Source: Bradyrhizobium diazoefficiens (lineage in GTDB: Bacteria > Pseudomonadota > Alphaproteobacteria > Rhizobiales > Xanthobacteraceae). From it: a stretch of 64,000 nucleotides of DNA. A program made the translations under genes and the position numbers. The notes under the pieces were generated by a model. The model worked only from the letters and a program-made list of their open reading frames with translations. It was not told the origin of the DNA and made no database searches. The stretch covers positions 4,306,501 through 4,370,500 of the forward strand of contig NZ_CP067102.1 in NCBI RefSeq assembly GCF_016616885.1, read 5' to 3'. How positions within the stretch are numbered: the stretch's first letter is position 1; each line of letters starts with the position of its first letter. Positions 27,076 to 35,740 of this stretch are shown here, in pieces.

Positions 27076-27555
27076 GTGGAAATCTTTACGGTACGAGGGG
27101 CCAAGCCCGACGAACAACGTGACCTGACGCGCCTCTGCGTGCGTGCCACGATGCATGCGGGATACGACGAAGCGTTCATCGACCGCACGATGCCCGCACT
27201 CACTGTAACCCTGCCATTCATCGCTGCGGATTTTGTGCGAGTGGCACAAGATAGCTCCGGCAATATCGTCGGCGTTGTCTCGGTGACACCGACCGCGCTG
27301 CAAGGAATTGCGCAGCTTCATCACCTTTTCGTTGATCCGGCGTATTGGAAACGCGGGATCGGCCGAGTTCTTTTCAGTGCGGCTTTGGTTCGTGCAAAAC
27401 AGGTAAAAGCGGGCGCCCTTGTGATCTCTGCCGAACCCTCAGCGGAAGGGTTTTATGCGAGGATGGGAGCCATTAGGATCGGCGAAGCACCATTTTACTT
27501 CTCGCCGGACATCGTATTGCCTAACCTGCTGTACGTGATACCTCGCGAGACATGA
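27076..27555 (+). CDS. GNAT-family N-acetyltransferase
   Basis: It has 159 residues from a GTG start. Acetyl-CoA-binding motif A is LHHLFVDPAYWKRGIGRVLFSAAL near residues 77-100, with the R-G-x-G-R/K loop in KRGIGR. Strand beta-6 and the end helix appear in ALVISAEPSAEGFYARMGA. The N-terminal half is more variable, as usual for substrate binding. The target is unknown. An out-of-frame ATG lies just upstream, so the GTG start is moderately certain. Confidence 0.85.
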   Translation: MEIFTVRGAKPDEQRDLTRLCVRATMHAGYDEAFIDRTMPALTVTLPFIAADFVRVAQDSSGNIVGVVSVTPTALQGIAQLHHLFVDPAYWKRGIGRVLFSAALVRAKQVKAGALVISAEPSAEGFYARMGAIRIGEAPFYFSPDIVLPNLLYVIPRET

Positions 27556-27664
27556 TTGGCTGCACCAGTCGGTCTCTCGTCCGGTTATCGTGCTAAAGCT
27601 CAAAGGCGAAGTAAGCTCGGCCGCTCGCAGATCGCAAACAGTTCAGCTTGCTCGCTCCGCAGCT

Positions 27665-27892
27665 CTACCACCCGACGCCCGCCCAACGCCGGCCAAATAT
27701 CGGCGGCTTGGTCTTCACCGCCGACCAGCCGAAGAAGTGATGCTTGCCGGACCAGCTGTGCACCACGCCGCTGCAGATGCTGCATTTGAAGTGGCCTGAA
27801 TGCGGCTCGGCATGCTCCTCCCTTGTCGCGGTGTAGTTCATGCTGCAACCGGGGCAGGTGAATTCTTCGATCGTCCAGATGCTGTTGGCCAT
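27665..27892 (-). CDS. small zinc-ribbon protein (75 aa)
   Basis: It has 75 residues with CPGC near residue 13 and CSIC near residue 37, a four-cysteine zinc ribbon. His-rich flanks (HAEPHSGHFK and VVHSWSGKHHFFGW) follow. The start ATG is at 27890-27892. It resembles the other small ribbon proteins in this window (15448 and 41996) only in design. Role unknown. Confidence 0.75.
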   Translation of the reverse strand: MANSIWTIEEFTCPGCSMNYTATREEHAEPHSGHFKCSICSGVVHSWSGKHHFFGWSAVKTKPPIFGRRWAGVGW

Positions 27893-28151
27893 TGCACCGC
27901 AAGTGTTTTGGGGACCTGGCCTAAGCGTAGGTACGAGACTTTGCAGCCGCGTAAACCGGCCGGCGGAAATCCGGTTAATCGACGTTAGGCAAACCCGGCT
28001 CTGCTCGCGGTCATTGCAGGGCTTTCCCGATATTCGCAGCGCCCGTTAGTCCAAACCGCACCGCCGGTCGGTCCAAGCGCGTCCTTGCTCGGACAGCTAG
28101 ATTTCACCCATCGCTCTGGTCGGGCGGGCAAAAGTCGTTGGGGGTGAGATC

Positions 28152-28877
28152 ATGGGCAAGAGACTGGTTCTGACGGCTGCGCTGTTGTCGCTGGCAACGC
28201 CGGTCTTTGCGGCTGACATCATCGAACCCGCGCCGGTGGTCGAAGCGCCGACCGCGCCGGCTCCGATTTTTACCTGGACCGGGTTCTATATCGGCGCCCA
28301 TGGCGGCGGTGCCTGGAGCAAGTGGACCGGCATCGATCCGACCGATCCGATGGCGACCTGGAGCTCGGTGACGGCCAGCGGCGGCGTGGTCGGTGGCCAG
28401 ATCGGCGGCAACTACCAGATCAGCAATTTCGTGGTGGGCCTCGAGGGCACCGGCGCCTGGTCGAGCGTCACGCTCAATACCGGCGGCCCGTTCGGGGGCG
28501 GCGCAGGCTTCAACCTGTCGCTCAAGAACGACTACATCGCGACGGTCGCCGGGCGCTTCGGCGTCGCCTTCGATCGCGTCCTGCTTTACGCCAGGAGCGG
28601 GGCGGCCTTTACCCGCGACAAGTACAGCGCCAGCAACGGCCTGGCTGGCGCGCTCGCCGGTTCGGCCTCGGGTAGCTTCAACCGCTCCGGCTGGCTCGCC
28701 GGCGGCGGCGTCGAATGGATGTTCATGCCGAACTGGTCGGTGCGGGCCGAATACAACTATCTTGGCTTCGGCACCATCACTGAGCAGCCGGTGACGACGG
28801 GCAATCTGGTGGCCTCGCCCGCCAATGTGAAGCTGAACATCCAGACCGGCACGGTGGGCGTCAACTATCACTTCTGA
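28152..28877 (+). CDS. outer-membrane beta-barrel protein (Omp25/Omp31-like)
   Basis: It has 241 residues with GGGGTGAG before the ATG. The signal peptide ends PVFAAD. A Pro/Ala-rich linker (APVVEAPTAPAP) is followed by the family start FTWTGFYIGAHGGGAW. Then come alternating amphipathic strands typical of an eight-stranded barrel (GGVVGGQIGGNYQIS, FVVGLEGTGAWS, IATVAGRFGVAFDRVLLYARSG, WLAGGGVEWMF, NWSVRAEYNYLGFG) and the C-terminal VGVNYHF with a terminal Phe for BAM recognition. It likely supports envelope stability in alphaproteobacteria. Confidence 0.92.
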   Translation: MGKRLVLTAALLSLATPVFAADIIEPAPVVEAPTAPAPIFTWTGFYIGAHGGGAWSKWTGIDPTDPMATWSSVTASGGVVGGQIGGNYQISNFVVGLEGTGAWSSVTLNTGGPFGGGAGFNLSLKNDYIATVAGRFGVAFDRVLLYARSGAAFTRDKYSASNGLAGALAGSASGSFNRSGWLAGGGVEWMFMPNWSVRAEYNYLGFGTITEQPVTTGNLVASPANVKLNIQTGTVGVNYHF

Positions 28878-29044
28878 GGGCGCGTTCGGGCGCCTTCGTC
28901 ACAGCGGTTTCATCTTGAAGCACGACGCGGCCGGTCCCCGATGGGCCGGACGCGCGCCCGCTCGTCTTGACGCCCGGCCCGTTGCTGGCAATAACCCTAG
29001 CCCGCGCAAGTGCCGGAACCCGGGTTGATGCCGCAACGAAAGCC

Positions 29045-30160
29045 GTGCCTGTGAAAAGTCTGCGTCAGCTCCTGACGGGCGAGGACGTCATCCAGCTCGT
29101 GATCCGGCTCGGCCTGTTGGCGCTGCTGATCATCTGGACATTTCTGATCATCCGGCCGTTCGTGCCGATCCTGGCCTGGAGCGGCGTGCTCGCGGTCGCG
29201 TTCTATCCGGCTTTCAGCTGGGTCGCCAAAATCCTGGGCGGGCGGCCCAAGACCGCAGCTGCGATCCTCACCCTGATCACGCTCGGCATCGTCCTCGGCC
29301 CCGCAACCTGGCTCGGCATCAGTGCCGTCGATGGGGCGAGGGAGCTCGCGCACGAGCTCGGCACCGGTGATCTTGCGCTCCAGTCAGCGCCGGTGCAGAT
29401 CAAGTCGTGGCCGGTGATCGGCCCGACGCTCTACGAGCTCTGGGACCAGGCCTACAACAACATCCGCGCCGTGCTGCGCGAGGTCGCGCCCTATCTCCAG
29501 CCGTTGGCGGGACCGCTTTTGGTGCTCGCGGGCGATGCCAGCCTCGGCACGCTCCAGTTCCTGGTCTCGGTGTTCGTGGCCGGTTTCCTGTTTCCGCACG
29601 GGCCGCGCTTGGTTGCGGCCGGGCGCGGCTTCCTGTCCCGCATTGTGCCGGAGCAGAGCGAGCATTTCCTCGTGCTTGGCGGCGCCACCATCCGCGCGGT
29701 GGCGCAAGGCGTGATCGGCGTCGCCATCGTGCAGGCGCTGCTGGCCGGCATCGGCTTCAAGCTCGCAGCCGTGCCGAGCGCCGGCCTGCTTGCCTTCATC
29801 GTGCTGCTGCTGTCGATCGTGCAGATCGGCGCCTTCCTCGTGCTGCTGCCGGTGATCATCTGGATCTGGACCGCCAAGGACGTGACCACGGCGCTGGTGC
29901 TCACCGTGTTCTTCGTCCTTGTCGGCTTCATCGACACCATGCTGAAGCCGCTCGTGATGGGACGCGGTCTCAACACGCCGACCATCGTGATCTTCGTCGG
30001 CGTGATCGGCGGCACGCTCGCCCACGGCATCGTCGGCCTGTTCATCGGGCCGATCATCCTGTCGGTGGCGTGGGAAATGGCGGCGGCGTGGATCCGGACC
30101 GAAGACCGAACCGCGGCTGCGAAGCCGAATGCGATGCCGCCAGCCGACGAGGCTCGCTAG
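29045..30160 (+). CDS. AI-2E-family transporter
   Basis: It has about 371 residues from a GTG at 29045 (GTG at 29051 and TTG at 28967 are alternatives). Eight hydrophobic segments: VIRLGLLALLIIWTFLIIRPF, SGVLAVAFYPAF and others. PF01594-type features include the loop with PTLYELWDQAY and the C-terminal motif IDTMLKPLVMGRGLNTP followed by GGTLAHGIVGLFIGPIILSVAWEM. The family includes TqsA and other permeases; AI-2 export is not implied here. A NUDIX gene follows 155 bases downstream. Confidence 0.88.
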   Translation: MPVKSLRQLLTGEDVIQLVIRLGLLALLIIWTFLIIRPFVPILAWSGVLAVAFYPAFSWVAKILGGRPKTAAAILTLITLGIVLGPATWLGISAVDGARELAHELGTGDLALQSAPVQIKSWPVIGPTLYELWDQAYNNIRAVLREVAPYLQPLAGPLLVLAGDASLGTLQFLVSVFVAGFLFPHGPRLVAAGRGFLSRIVPEQSEHFLVLGGATIRAVAQGVIGVAIVQALLAGIGFKLAAVPSAGLLAFIVLLLSIVQIGAFLVLLPVIIWIWTAKDVTTALVLTVFFVLVGFIDTMLKPLVMGRGLNTPTIVIFVGVIGGTLAHGIVGLFIGPIILSVAWEMAAAWIRTEDRTAAAKPNAMPPADEAR

Positions 30161-30315
30161 CTGGGCAGCCCCAGCGGGTTGCCCGGACGTTTGCGCACGT
30201 CGTATGCGTGTGGACAACGATGGGGCCGACGGTATCCGGGTGGTCGCCGAACTTGTCTAATGGAACAGACAAGTTACGATGGCGCCAGATTCTTTTTCGG
30301 TTTGCGACAGTAGTA

Positions 30316-30708
30316 ATGGCGAAGTCTTCCAAGCTGGTGGCCGCGAGGCGCGGCAAGGTTCTGTTGGTCAGGCGACGGGCGGACGGTCTCTGGATGTTCC
30401 CCGGGGGGCGCAAGCGCGCGCGCGAAACCGAGAAGGACTGCCTGCGGCGCGAGATCAGGGAAGAGCTGCCGAAGCTGAGGCTCGGCCGGATCAGCCTCTG
30501 GAAGGAAGTGAAGGCCAAGAACAAGCGTTCGGGCCGCAAGATGAGCGACGCGATCTTCATCGCCAAGAGCGCCAAGGGCCGGCTTGCGATCGGCGACAAG
30601 AAGGAGATCGACCGCGCCGCCTGGCAGAAGCCGCGCGGGATCCGCCTGACCGCGACCTCGCGCTACATCCGCGATCGCCTGTTTCCGAGGAAGCACCGGC
30701 GGAGCTAG
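30316..30708 (+). CDS. NUDIX hydrolase
   Basis: It has 130 residues from the ATG at 30316. The Nudix box runs GGRKRARETEKDCLRREIREE, matching G-x5-E-x7-R-E-x-x-E-E for metal binding. The residue usually Gly after x is replaced: the text continues L-P-K. The protein is strongly basic (KVKAKNKRSGRKM, SRYIRDRLFPRKHRRS), which suggests an RNA-linked or polyphosphate substrate. The family hydrolyses nucleoside diphosphates linked to X. It is co-directional with the permease gene upstream. Substrate unknown. Confidence 0.88.
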   Translation: MAKSSKLVAARRGKVLLVRRRADGLWMFPGGRKRARETEKDCLRREIREELPKLRLGRISLWKEVKAKNKRSGRKMSDAIFIAKSAKGRLAIGDKKEIDRAAWQKPRGIRLTATSRYIRDRLFPRKHRRS

Positions 30709-30752
30709 TTAGGCGCCCGGCTGTGACAAATCGTCCGGTCACTCCGCGCGCG

Positions 30753-30800
30753 TGTGAACCAGTTCACAAGCTGCTGCCGAGAGGACTGCTATAGAGGCGT
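30753..30800 (+). promoter_or_regulatory. class-II CRP/FNR-type promoter
   Basis: TGTGA-ACCAGT-TCACA at 30753-30768 is the exact TGTGA-N6-TCACA consensus of CRP. Its centre lies 41.5 bases before about 30802. The -10 CTATAG at 30789-30794 places a start at 30801-30802. This is the geometry of class-II activation. Confidence 0.65.
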
Positions 30801-30860
30801 CATTGCCTTACCAATCCATTTTTCTTGAAACGCCCCAGTGCCCCACGCACTGGGGTTTTT
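30801..30860 (+). ncRNA. putative ~60-nt small RNA
   Basis: Downstream of the promoter just described there is no start codon or open frame. A 30-base AU-rich single-stranded part (with CCATTTTTCTTG) is followed by an intrinsic terminator: CCCCAGTGC and GCACTGGGG around CCCAC, then TTTTT at 30856-30860. This is the layout of a short Hfq-type small RNA. The gap between the NUDIX gene (+) and YciI (-) has no other content. I do not recognise a known sRNA family. Confidence 0.6.
30833..30860 (+). terminator. intrinsic terminator of the putative small RNA
   Basis: Perfect 9-bp stem CCCCAGTGC/GCACTGGGG with loop CCCAC followed by TTTTT. Confidence 0.9.
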
Positions 30861-30913
30861 CGCGTTCGGCGAGAGGCACCGGATTGGTCAACCCTGTTTG
30901 TCAGCCTTGTCTC

Positions 30914-31201
30914 TCAGCCTTGCCGCCGCAAAAACCCCGTGATCGTGACCTTTTCCCAGATGCCGGCCGCTGCGAACGGATCGGCGCGGTTGAAGGCCTC
31001 GACCTCGGCGCGGCTGGGCGCCTCGATCAGGAACAGGCTGCCGATCATGGTGGCGCCGTCGTCGGCGACCAGCGGTCCCGACATCACGATCTTGACGCCG
31101 AAGCGCGTGGTGTCGCCGAGGAAGGCCTTGTGGGCATCGTAATTGGCAAGCCGCGTCGGCAGTGTGCCGGTGCGGTCAATGGCATGGATGGCAAACAGCA
31201 T
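30914..31201 (-). CDS. YciI-like protein
   Basis: It has 95 residues with the ferredoxin-like YciI pattern: MLFAIHAIDRTGT, RLANYDAHKAFL, SGPLVADDG, GSLFLIEAPSRAEVEAF, then RADPFAAAGIWEKVTITGF. The conserved His in DAHKAFL and the Asp in the DP motif are present. YciI members occur with ring-cleavage and dehalogenation pathways. It lies at the downstream end of the minus-strand operon, after a palindromic hairpin at 31223-31248, so it may be its last gene. Confidence 0.85.
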   Translation of the reverse strand: MLFAIHAIDRTGTLPTRLANYDAHKAFLGDTTRFGVKIVMSGPLVADDGATMIGSLFLIEAPSRAEVEAFNRADPFAAAGIWEKVTITGFLRRQG

Positions 31202-31222
31202 GACGTCTCCGGGAGTTTTTTG

Positions 31223-31248
31223 GGGACGGCTGTCATGTCAGCCGTCCC
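31223..31248 (-). repeat. GGGACGGCTG palindrome in operon gap
   Basis: GGGACGGCTG and CAGCCGTCCC pair around TCATGT between the solute-binding-protein gene and YciI. On the minus strand the stem is followed by A residues, so it is not a normal intrinsic terminator. It may stabilise the upstream mRNA. Confidence 0.55.
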
Positions 31249-31272
31249 GTCGAGTGATCAGAACAGCTGCGG

Positions 31273-32265
31273 TTACTTCGCGCCGAGCTTGCTGGCTTCC
31301 TCGAAGGTCGGGCAGGTGCGCTGCTCGAGCGGCTGGTCGAAGGGCTGGTAATTGTCCTTGGTGATGACGGTCGGCTTCAGCACGATCTCATTGATAACAG
31401 GCTGGTTGCGCAAGCTGCGGACCGCCATCATGGTGCCGAGGCAGCCCTGGAAAAATCCGTTATAGTCGCCGCTTGCCAGCAACTTGCCCGACTTGATCGC
31501 GTCGATCGCTTCCTTGGTGCCGTTGATGCCGATCACCTGGGCCTTGCGGTTGGCGCCGTCGAGCGCCTCGATCGCGCCGACCGCCATGGCGTCGTTGGCG
31601 GCGAGCACGCCGTCGATCTGTGAAATCGATTGCATCAGGTTTTCCATGACCTGGAGCGCCTGGAGCCGCTGGTAGTTGCCGGGCTGCGAGGCCAGCAGCT
31701 TGGCGCCCGGGTTCTCCTTCAGCGCGTCGTTGAAGCCGCGGACGCGATCGACATTGGTGAGCGAACCCTTGACGCCCTCGATGATGACGATGTTGCCCTT
31801 GCCGCCGAGCGACTTGAGCATGAAGCGCGCGGTCTCGAGCCCGAGGCTGTAATCGTCGGCGCCGACGAAGGAGAGGAATTTGCCGCCGGCGGAGCGGTCG
31901 GTGATGTTGACGACAGGAATCTTGGCGTCGTTGATCTTCTCGACGCCCGGCACCATCGCCTTGTAGTCGACCGGCGTGAACACGATCGCGCTCGGCTTTT
32001 TCACCACGACGTCCTCGATCTGGCTGAGCTGCTCGGGGATCGAGTCCGGCTTGGTCGGAATGTACTGCAGCGTCTTGGCGTTCAGCGTCTTCGCCATGTT
32101 GTCGGCGCCGACCCGCACCGTCTGGAAGAACGGGTTGGTCTGGTTCTTGGTGAACACCGCGATGGTCTCGCCATCAGCGCGCGCCTGCGTCGTCAACGCG
32201 GCCGCCATCACGAGCGGCAGTGCGAGATAGCCAAGTCTCTGCTTATAGCCAAGTCTCTGTTTCAT
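31273..32265 (-). CDS. ribose-type ABC transporter substrate-binding protein
   Basis: Periplasmic receptor of about 330 residues (family peripla_BP_4, RbsB-like). The signal peptide LPLVMAAALTTQARA is preceded by a duplicated KQRLGY unit (MKQRLGYKQRLGY). Sugar-binding signature residues appear in FTKNQTNPFFQTVRVGADNMA, VFTPVDYKAMVPGV, NITDRSAGGKFLSFVGADD and AANDAMAVGAIEAL. GGAGAC precedes the ATG. It is the most downstream transporter gene; the two permeases and the ATPase lie directly upstream. The sugar is unknown. Confidence 0.92.
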   Translation of the reverse strand: MKQRLGYKQRLGYLALPLVMAAALTTQARADGETIAVFTKNQTNPFFQTVRVGADNMAKTLNAKTLQYIPTKPDSIPEQLSQIEDVVVKKPSAIVFTPVDYKAMVPGVEKINDAKIPVVNITDRSAGGKFLSFVGADDYSLGLETARFMLKSLGGKGNIVIIEGVKGSLTNVDRVRGFNDALKENPGAKLLASQPGNYQRLQALQVMENLMQSISQIDGVLAANDAMAVGAIEALDGANRKAQVIGINGTKEAIDAIKSGKLLASGDYNGFFQGCLGTMMAVRSLRNQPVINEIVLKPTVITKDNYQPFDQPLEQRTCPTFEEASKLGAK

Positions 32266-32308
32266 GTCGTCTCCATCCCCATTTTGGTTTGTTGGATTGC
32301 TTGAAAAC

Positions 32309-33286
32309 TCATTGCGCGCGGCGGCGTGTCTTCATGTCGAGCCAGACCGCGAGAATGACGATGATGCCGGTGACCAGCGGCTGCCAATTGGCGCTGACCG
32401 AGAGCAGGTTCATGCCATTCAGCACCAGCGTCAGGATCAGCGCGCCGATGAAGGTGCCGAACACTGTGCCGACGCCACCGAACAGCGAGGTGCCGCCGAT
32501 CAGCACGGCCGCGATCGCCGGCAAGGTCAGGCTTTCGCCGATGTCGGCCTCGGCGGAGTTGAGCCGGGACAGGAAGATGATCGAGGCGAGCCCGGCCATC
32601 GTGCCGGAGACGGCGTAGACGAGCAGAAGGCGCCGCGTGACGGGAATGCCGGAGAGGCGGGCGGCGACCGGATTGGCGCCGATCGCGTAGATTTCCTGGC
32701 CCCAGATCGTGCGCTGGGCAAACAGCGTTCCGATCCCGAGGAAGACCAGCAGCAGATAGACCGGGATCGGCAGGCCGAACAGGTAGCCGCTGCCGATCTG
32801 GCGGAAGCCCGCGGGGAAACCGTGCAGCGTCTCGCCCGCCATGTACCAGTAAGTGAGACCGTTCAGCACCCAGAGCATGCCGTAGGTGGCGATGAAGGAG
32901 GGGATGCGCAGCGCCGTCACCATGATGCCGTTGAGGAGGCCGACGATGCCGCCGCAGGCAAGTCCCGTCAGGATGCCGAGAACAGGCGATCCCGTGGTGT
33001 GGATCACGGTCCCGGCGACGCAAGCCGACAGCGCGACATTGGCGCCGACCGAGAGATCGAGGCCGGCGGTGAGCACCACCAGCGTCAGGCCCGAGGCGAT
33101 GAAGAAGGTGAGGCTCGCCTGGCGCAGCACGTTGAGGATGTTGCCGAGGCTGAGGAAGGAGTCGTTCAGCACCGCCAGCACGGCGCAGATCAGCAGCACC
33201 GCGAGCAGCCGATAGAACAGCTGGATCGCGTCCTGCGACAGGAACGAGCGTGGCGGCGACGGGGCCTCCTTGGTGATGTCGGTCAT
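32309..33286 (-). CDS. ribose-type ABC transporter permease 1
   Basis: It has 325 residues, about nine to ten membrane segments, of the RbsC family (BPD_transp_2). Characteristic segment GLTLVVLTAGLDLSVGANVALSA near residue 75, the ATPase-contact region YAIGANPVAARLSGIPVTRRLLLVYAVSGTMAGLA, and GESLTLPAIAAVLIGGTSLFGGVGTVFGTFIGALI. It overlaps the next upstream gene by four bases, indicating coupled translation. It would form the channel with permease 2. Confidence 0.93.
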   Translation of the reverse strand: MTDITKEAPSPPRSFLSQDAIQLFYRLLAVLLICAVLAVLNDSFLSLGNILNVLRQASLTFFIASGLTLVVLTAGLDLSVGANVALSACVAGTVIHTTGSPVLGILTGLACGGIVGLLNGIMVTALRIPSFIATYGMLWVLNGLTYWYMAGETLHGFPAGFRQIGSGYLFGLPIPVYLLLVFLGIGTLFAQRTIWGQEIYAIGANPVAARLSGIPVTRRLLLVYAVSGTMAGLASIIFLSRLNSAEADIGESLTLPAIAAVLIGGTSLFGGVGTVFGTFIGALILTLVLNGMNLLSVSANWQPLVTGIIVILAVWLDMKTRRRAQ

Positions 33287-34233
33287 GCCCGGCTCCTGAG
33301 GCCGTCGAGGAACAGCGCGACGATGACGAGGACGCCGACGCTTGCGACCTGCACCGAGGACGGCAGCGAGATCAGGTTCAGCCCGTTGCGCAGCACGCCG
33401 ACGGCGATGACGCCGAGGAGGGTGCCGAGCAGCCAGCCATTGCCGCGCTCGAACGAGGTGCCGCCGACCGCGACCGCCGCGATCGCATCGAATTCGAGGC
33501 CGAGGCCCGCGGTCGGATGCCCCGAATTCATCCGGGCGGTCATCAGCAACCCGGCGATGCCGGCCATGGTGCCGCCGAGCGCGTAGACCGCGATCAGCAG
33601 CTTGTTGGGCGAGAGGCCGGCATAGCGGAGCGCCTCGCGATTGCCGCCGAGCGCGAACACGTAGCTGCCGAAGCGGGTGTGATAGAGCAGGCCGTGGAAG
33701 GCGGCATAAGTCACGAGCGCGATCATGATCGGCACGGGAATGCCGAGCAGCGTCGCCGAATAGACGTCGCGGACGCTATGGGGAATGCCGACCACGCTCT
33801 GGCCGTCGGAGACGATCAGCGACAGGCCCTGCGCCATGCCGAGCGTGCCGAGCGTTGCTACGAAGGGCGGGATGCCGAGAATGGCGACTAGCCAGCCGTT
33901 GACGGTGCCGAAGGCCGCGCCGACAAGGACGCCTGCGCCGAGACCGAGCAGCATCGACTTGGTCGCGAGCGAGACGATGGCAACGCAGAGCGAGGTCAGC
34001 GTCAGGACCGCGCCCATCGAGAGGTCGAGCCCCTCGGTCATGATGATCAGCGTCATCGGCAGCGCCAGCATGGTCAGGATGGTCGACTGCACCAGCACGT
34101 TGGAGAGATTGGCCGGAGTGAGGAAGCCGGGCGCGATCGCGCCGAACAGCACGATCAAGCCGCCGAGCACGATGGCGACCCCGGGAATGCGCTGCAGCGG
34201 ATTGGGTTGAGAGACGACCGCGGCCTCACGCAT
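33283..34233 (-). CDS. ribose-type ABC transporter permease 2
   Basis: It has 316 residues, homologous in design to permease 1: LIIMTEGLDLSMGAVLTLTSLC, FALGGNREALRYAGLSPNKLLIAVYALGGTMAGIA, then GHPTAGLGLEFDAIAAVAVGGTSFERGNG. It overlaps the ATPase gene by eight bases and permease 1 by four. A heterodimeric permease pair is typical of CUT2-type sugar systems. Confidence 0.93.
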   Translation of the reverse strand: MREAAVVSQPNPLQRIPGVAIVLGGLIVLFGAIAPGFLTPANLSNVLVQSTILTMLALPMTLIIMTEGLDLSMGAVLTLTSLCVAIVSLATKSMLLGLGAGVLVGAAFGTVNGWLVAILGIPPFVATLGTLGMAQGLSLIVSDGQSVVGIPHSVRDVYSATLLGIPVPIMIALVTYAAFHGLLYHTRFGSYVFALGGNREALRYAGLSPNKLLIAVYALGGTMAGIAGLLMTARMNSGHPTAGLGLEFDAIAAVAVGGTSFERGNGWLLGTLLGVIAVGVLRNGLNLISLPSSVQVASVGVLVIVALFLDGLRSRA

Positions 34234-35740
34234 GATGCATCCCCAATCGCACGATGTTCTCCTCGGTCAGCTCGTTGCGCGTCAGATGTCCGGCGACGCG
34301 GCCCTCGCGCATCACATAGGCGCGATCGCAGACATGGCAGATCTCGACCTGCTCGGAGGAGATCATCAGGGCCGCGGCGCCTTCGGCGACCAGTCGGTCG
34401 ATCAGCGCAAAAATCTCGGACTTGGCGCCGACGTCGATGCCGCGGGTCGGCTCGTCGAAGATGAAGAGTTTTGCGCCGGCAGCTAACCACTTGCCGATCA
34501 CGACCTTCTGCTGGTTGCCGCCCGACAGGAGCCCGACGGTTTGGCGCGCACTCGGGGTGGCGATGCGGAGCTGCCGGATCAGGCCATCGGCGGTGCGCTG
34601 TCCGCTGCGCGGGTCGAACAGCCCGCTCGGGAACAGCCTTCGCAGCGCCGAGACCACGAGATTGTCGCCGACCGAACGCAGCAGCGCGAGCCCCTCGCTC
34701 TTGCGGCTCTCGGGGATCAGCGCGATGCCGCGGCGGGCGGCGATATCAGGCTCGCCGGAGATCGGCTTGCCGTCGAACACGATCTCGCCCGAGGCGACCG
34801 GATCGGCGCCGAAGATCGCGCGCGCCACCTCGGTGCGGCCGGATCCGACCAGGCCGCAGAGGCCGACGATCTCGCCGCGGCGCACCTCGATGTTGATGTC
34901 GGAGATTCCGCTCGGCGAGGTCAGGCCCTTGACCTGAAGCAGCACCTCGCCGGGCTTGTCGGCAAAATTGCGCGGATAAGTCATGTCGACGGTGCGGCCG
35001 ACCATCATGCGAACAAGCTGGTCGGGCGTGACGTCGGCCGGGCGAACGCCGTCGATGCGGCGGCCGTCGCGCAGCACCGTGATGCGGTCGCCGAGCGCGA
35101 ACACCTCGGCCATGCGGTGCGAGATGTAGACGATGGCGACGCCATCGGCCTTCAGCCGCGCGATCAGCGCGAACAGGAGCTCGCTCTCGCGGTCGGACAG
35201 TGCGGCCGTCGGTTCGTCCATGACCAGGATGCGCGCGTTCTGGCTGATGGCTTTTGCGATCTCGACCATCTGCTGCTGGGCGACGCCGAGCGTGTTCACG
35301 GTGATGGACGGATCGATGTCGAAGCCGATCGTGTCGAGCAGGCGCTTGGCATCGGCCAGGATCCTGCGGCGATCGATGGTGCCGGGAATGCGGCCCTTCG
35401 GCTCGCGGCCGAGGAAGATGTTCTGGGCGATGTCGAGATAGGGGACCAGCGAGAATTCCTGGAAGATCACGGCAATGCCGAGCTTCTGCGCATCCGCCGT
35501 CGAGGCGATCGTGACCTTCTTGCCCTCAAAGAAGAATTCGCCGGCGTCGGCGCTGTAGGCGCCGCACAGCACCTTCATCAGGCTCGACTTGCCCGCGCCG
35601 TTCTCGCCGAGCAGCATGTGCACTTCGCCGGGGTAGAGCGCCAAGGACACGTCATCCAGCGCCTTCACGCCCGGAAACGTTTTGCTGATGCCGCGCAGCT
35701 CGAGCAACGGCGTCGCTGTGATCGGGTCGGGAGCGTTCAT
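34226..35740 (-). CDS. ribose-type ABC transporter ATPase (two NBDs)
   Basis: It has 504 residues with two fused nucleotide-binding domains, as in RbsA. The first has Walker A GENGAGKSS (about residue 45), Walker B LVMDEPTAAL and signature near VAQQQMVEIAKA. The second, from about residue 260, has a degenerate Walker A (GLVGSGRTE), signature SGGNQQKVVIGKWL and LFIFDEPTRGIDVGAKSEI. It drives the two permeases. It overlaps the upstream FAD-dehydrogenase gene by four bases. Confidence 0.95.
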   Translation of the reverse strand: MNAPDPITATPLLELRGISKTFPGVKALDDVSLALYPGEVHMLLGENGAGKSSLMKVLCGAYSADAGEFFFEGKKVTIASTADAQKLGIAVIFQEFSLVPYLDIAQNIFLGREPKGRIPGTIDRRRILADAKRLLDTIGFDIDPSITVNTLGVAQQQMVEIAKAISQNARILVMDEPTAALSDRESELLFALIARLKADGVAIVYISHRMAEVFALGDRITVLRDGRRIDGVRPADVTPDQLVRMMVGRTVDMTYPRNFADKPGEVLLQVKGLTSPSGISDINIEVRRGEIVGLCGLVGSGRTEVARAIFGADPVASGEIVFDGKPISGEPDIAARRGIALIPESRKSEGLALLRSVGDNLVVSALRRLFPSGLFDPRSGQRTADGLIRQLRIATPSARQTVGLLSGGNQQKVVIGKWLAAGAKLFIFDEPTRGIDVGAKSEIFALIDRLVAEGAAALMISSEQVEICHVCDRAYVMREGRVAGHLTRNELTEENIVRLGMHHA

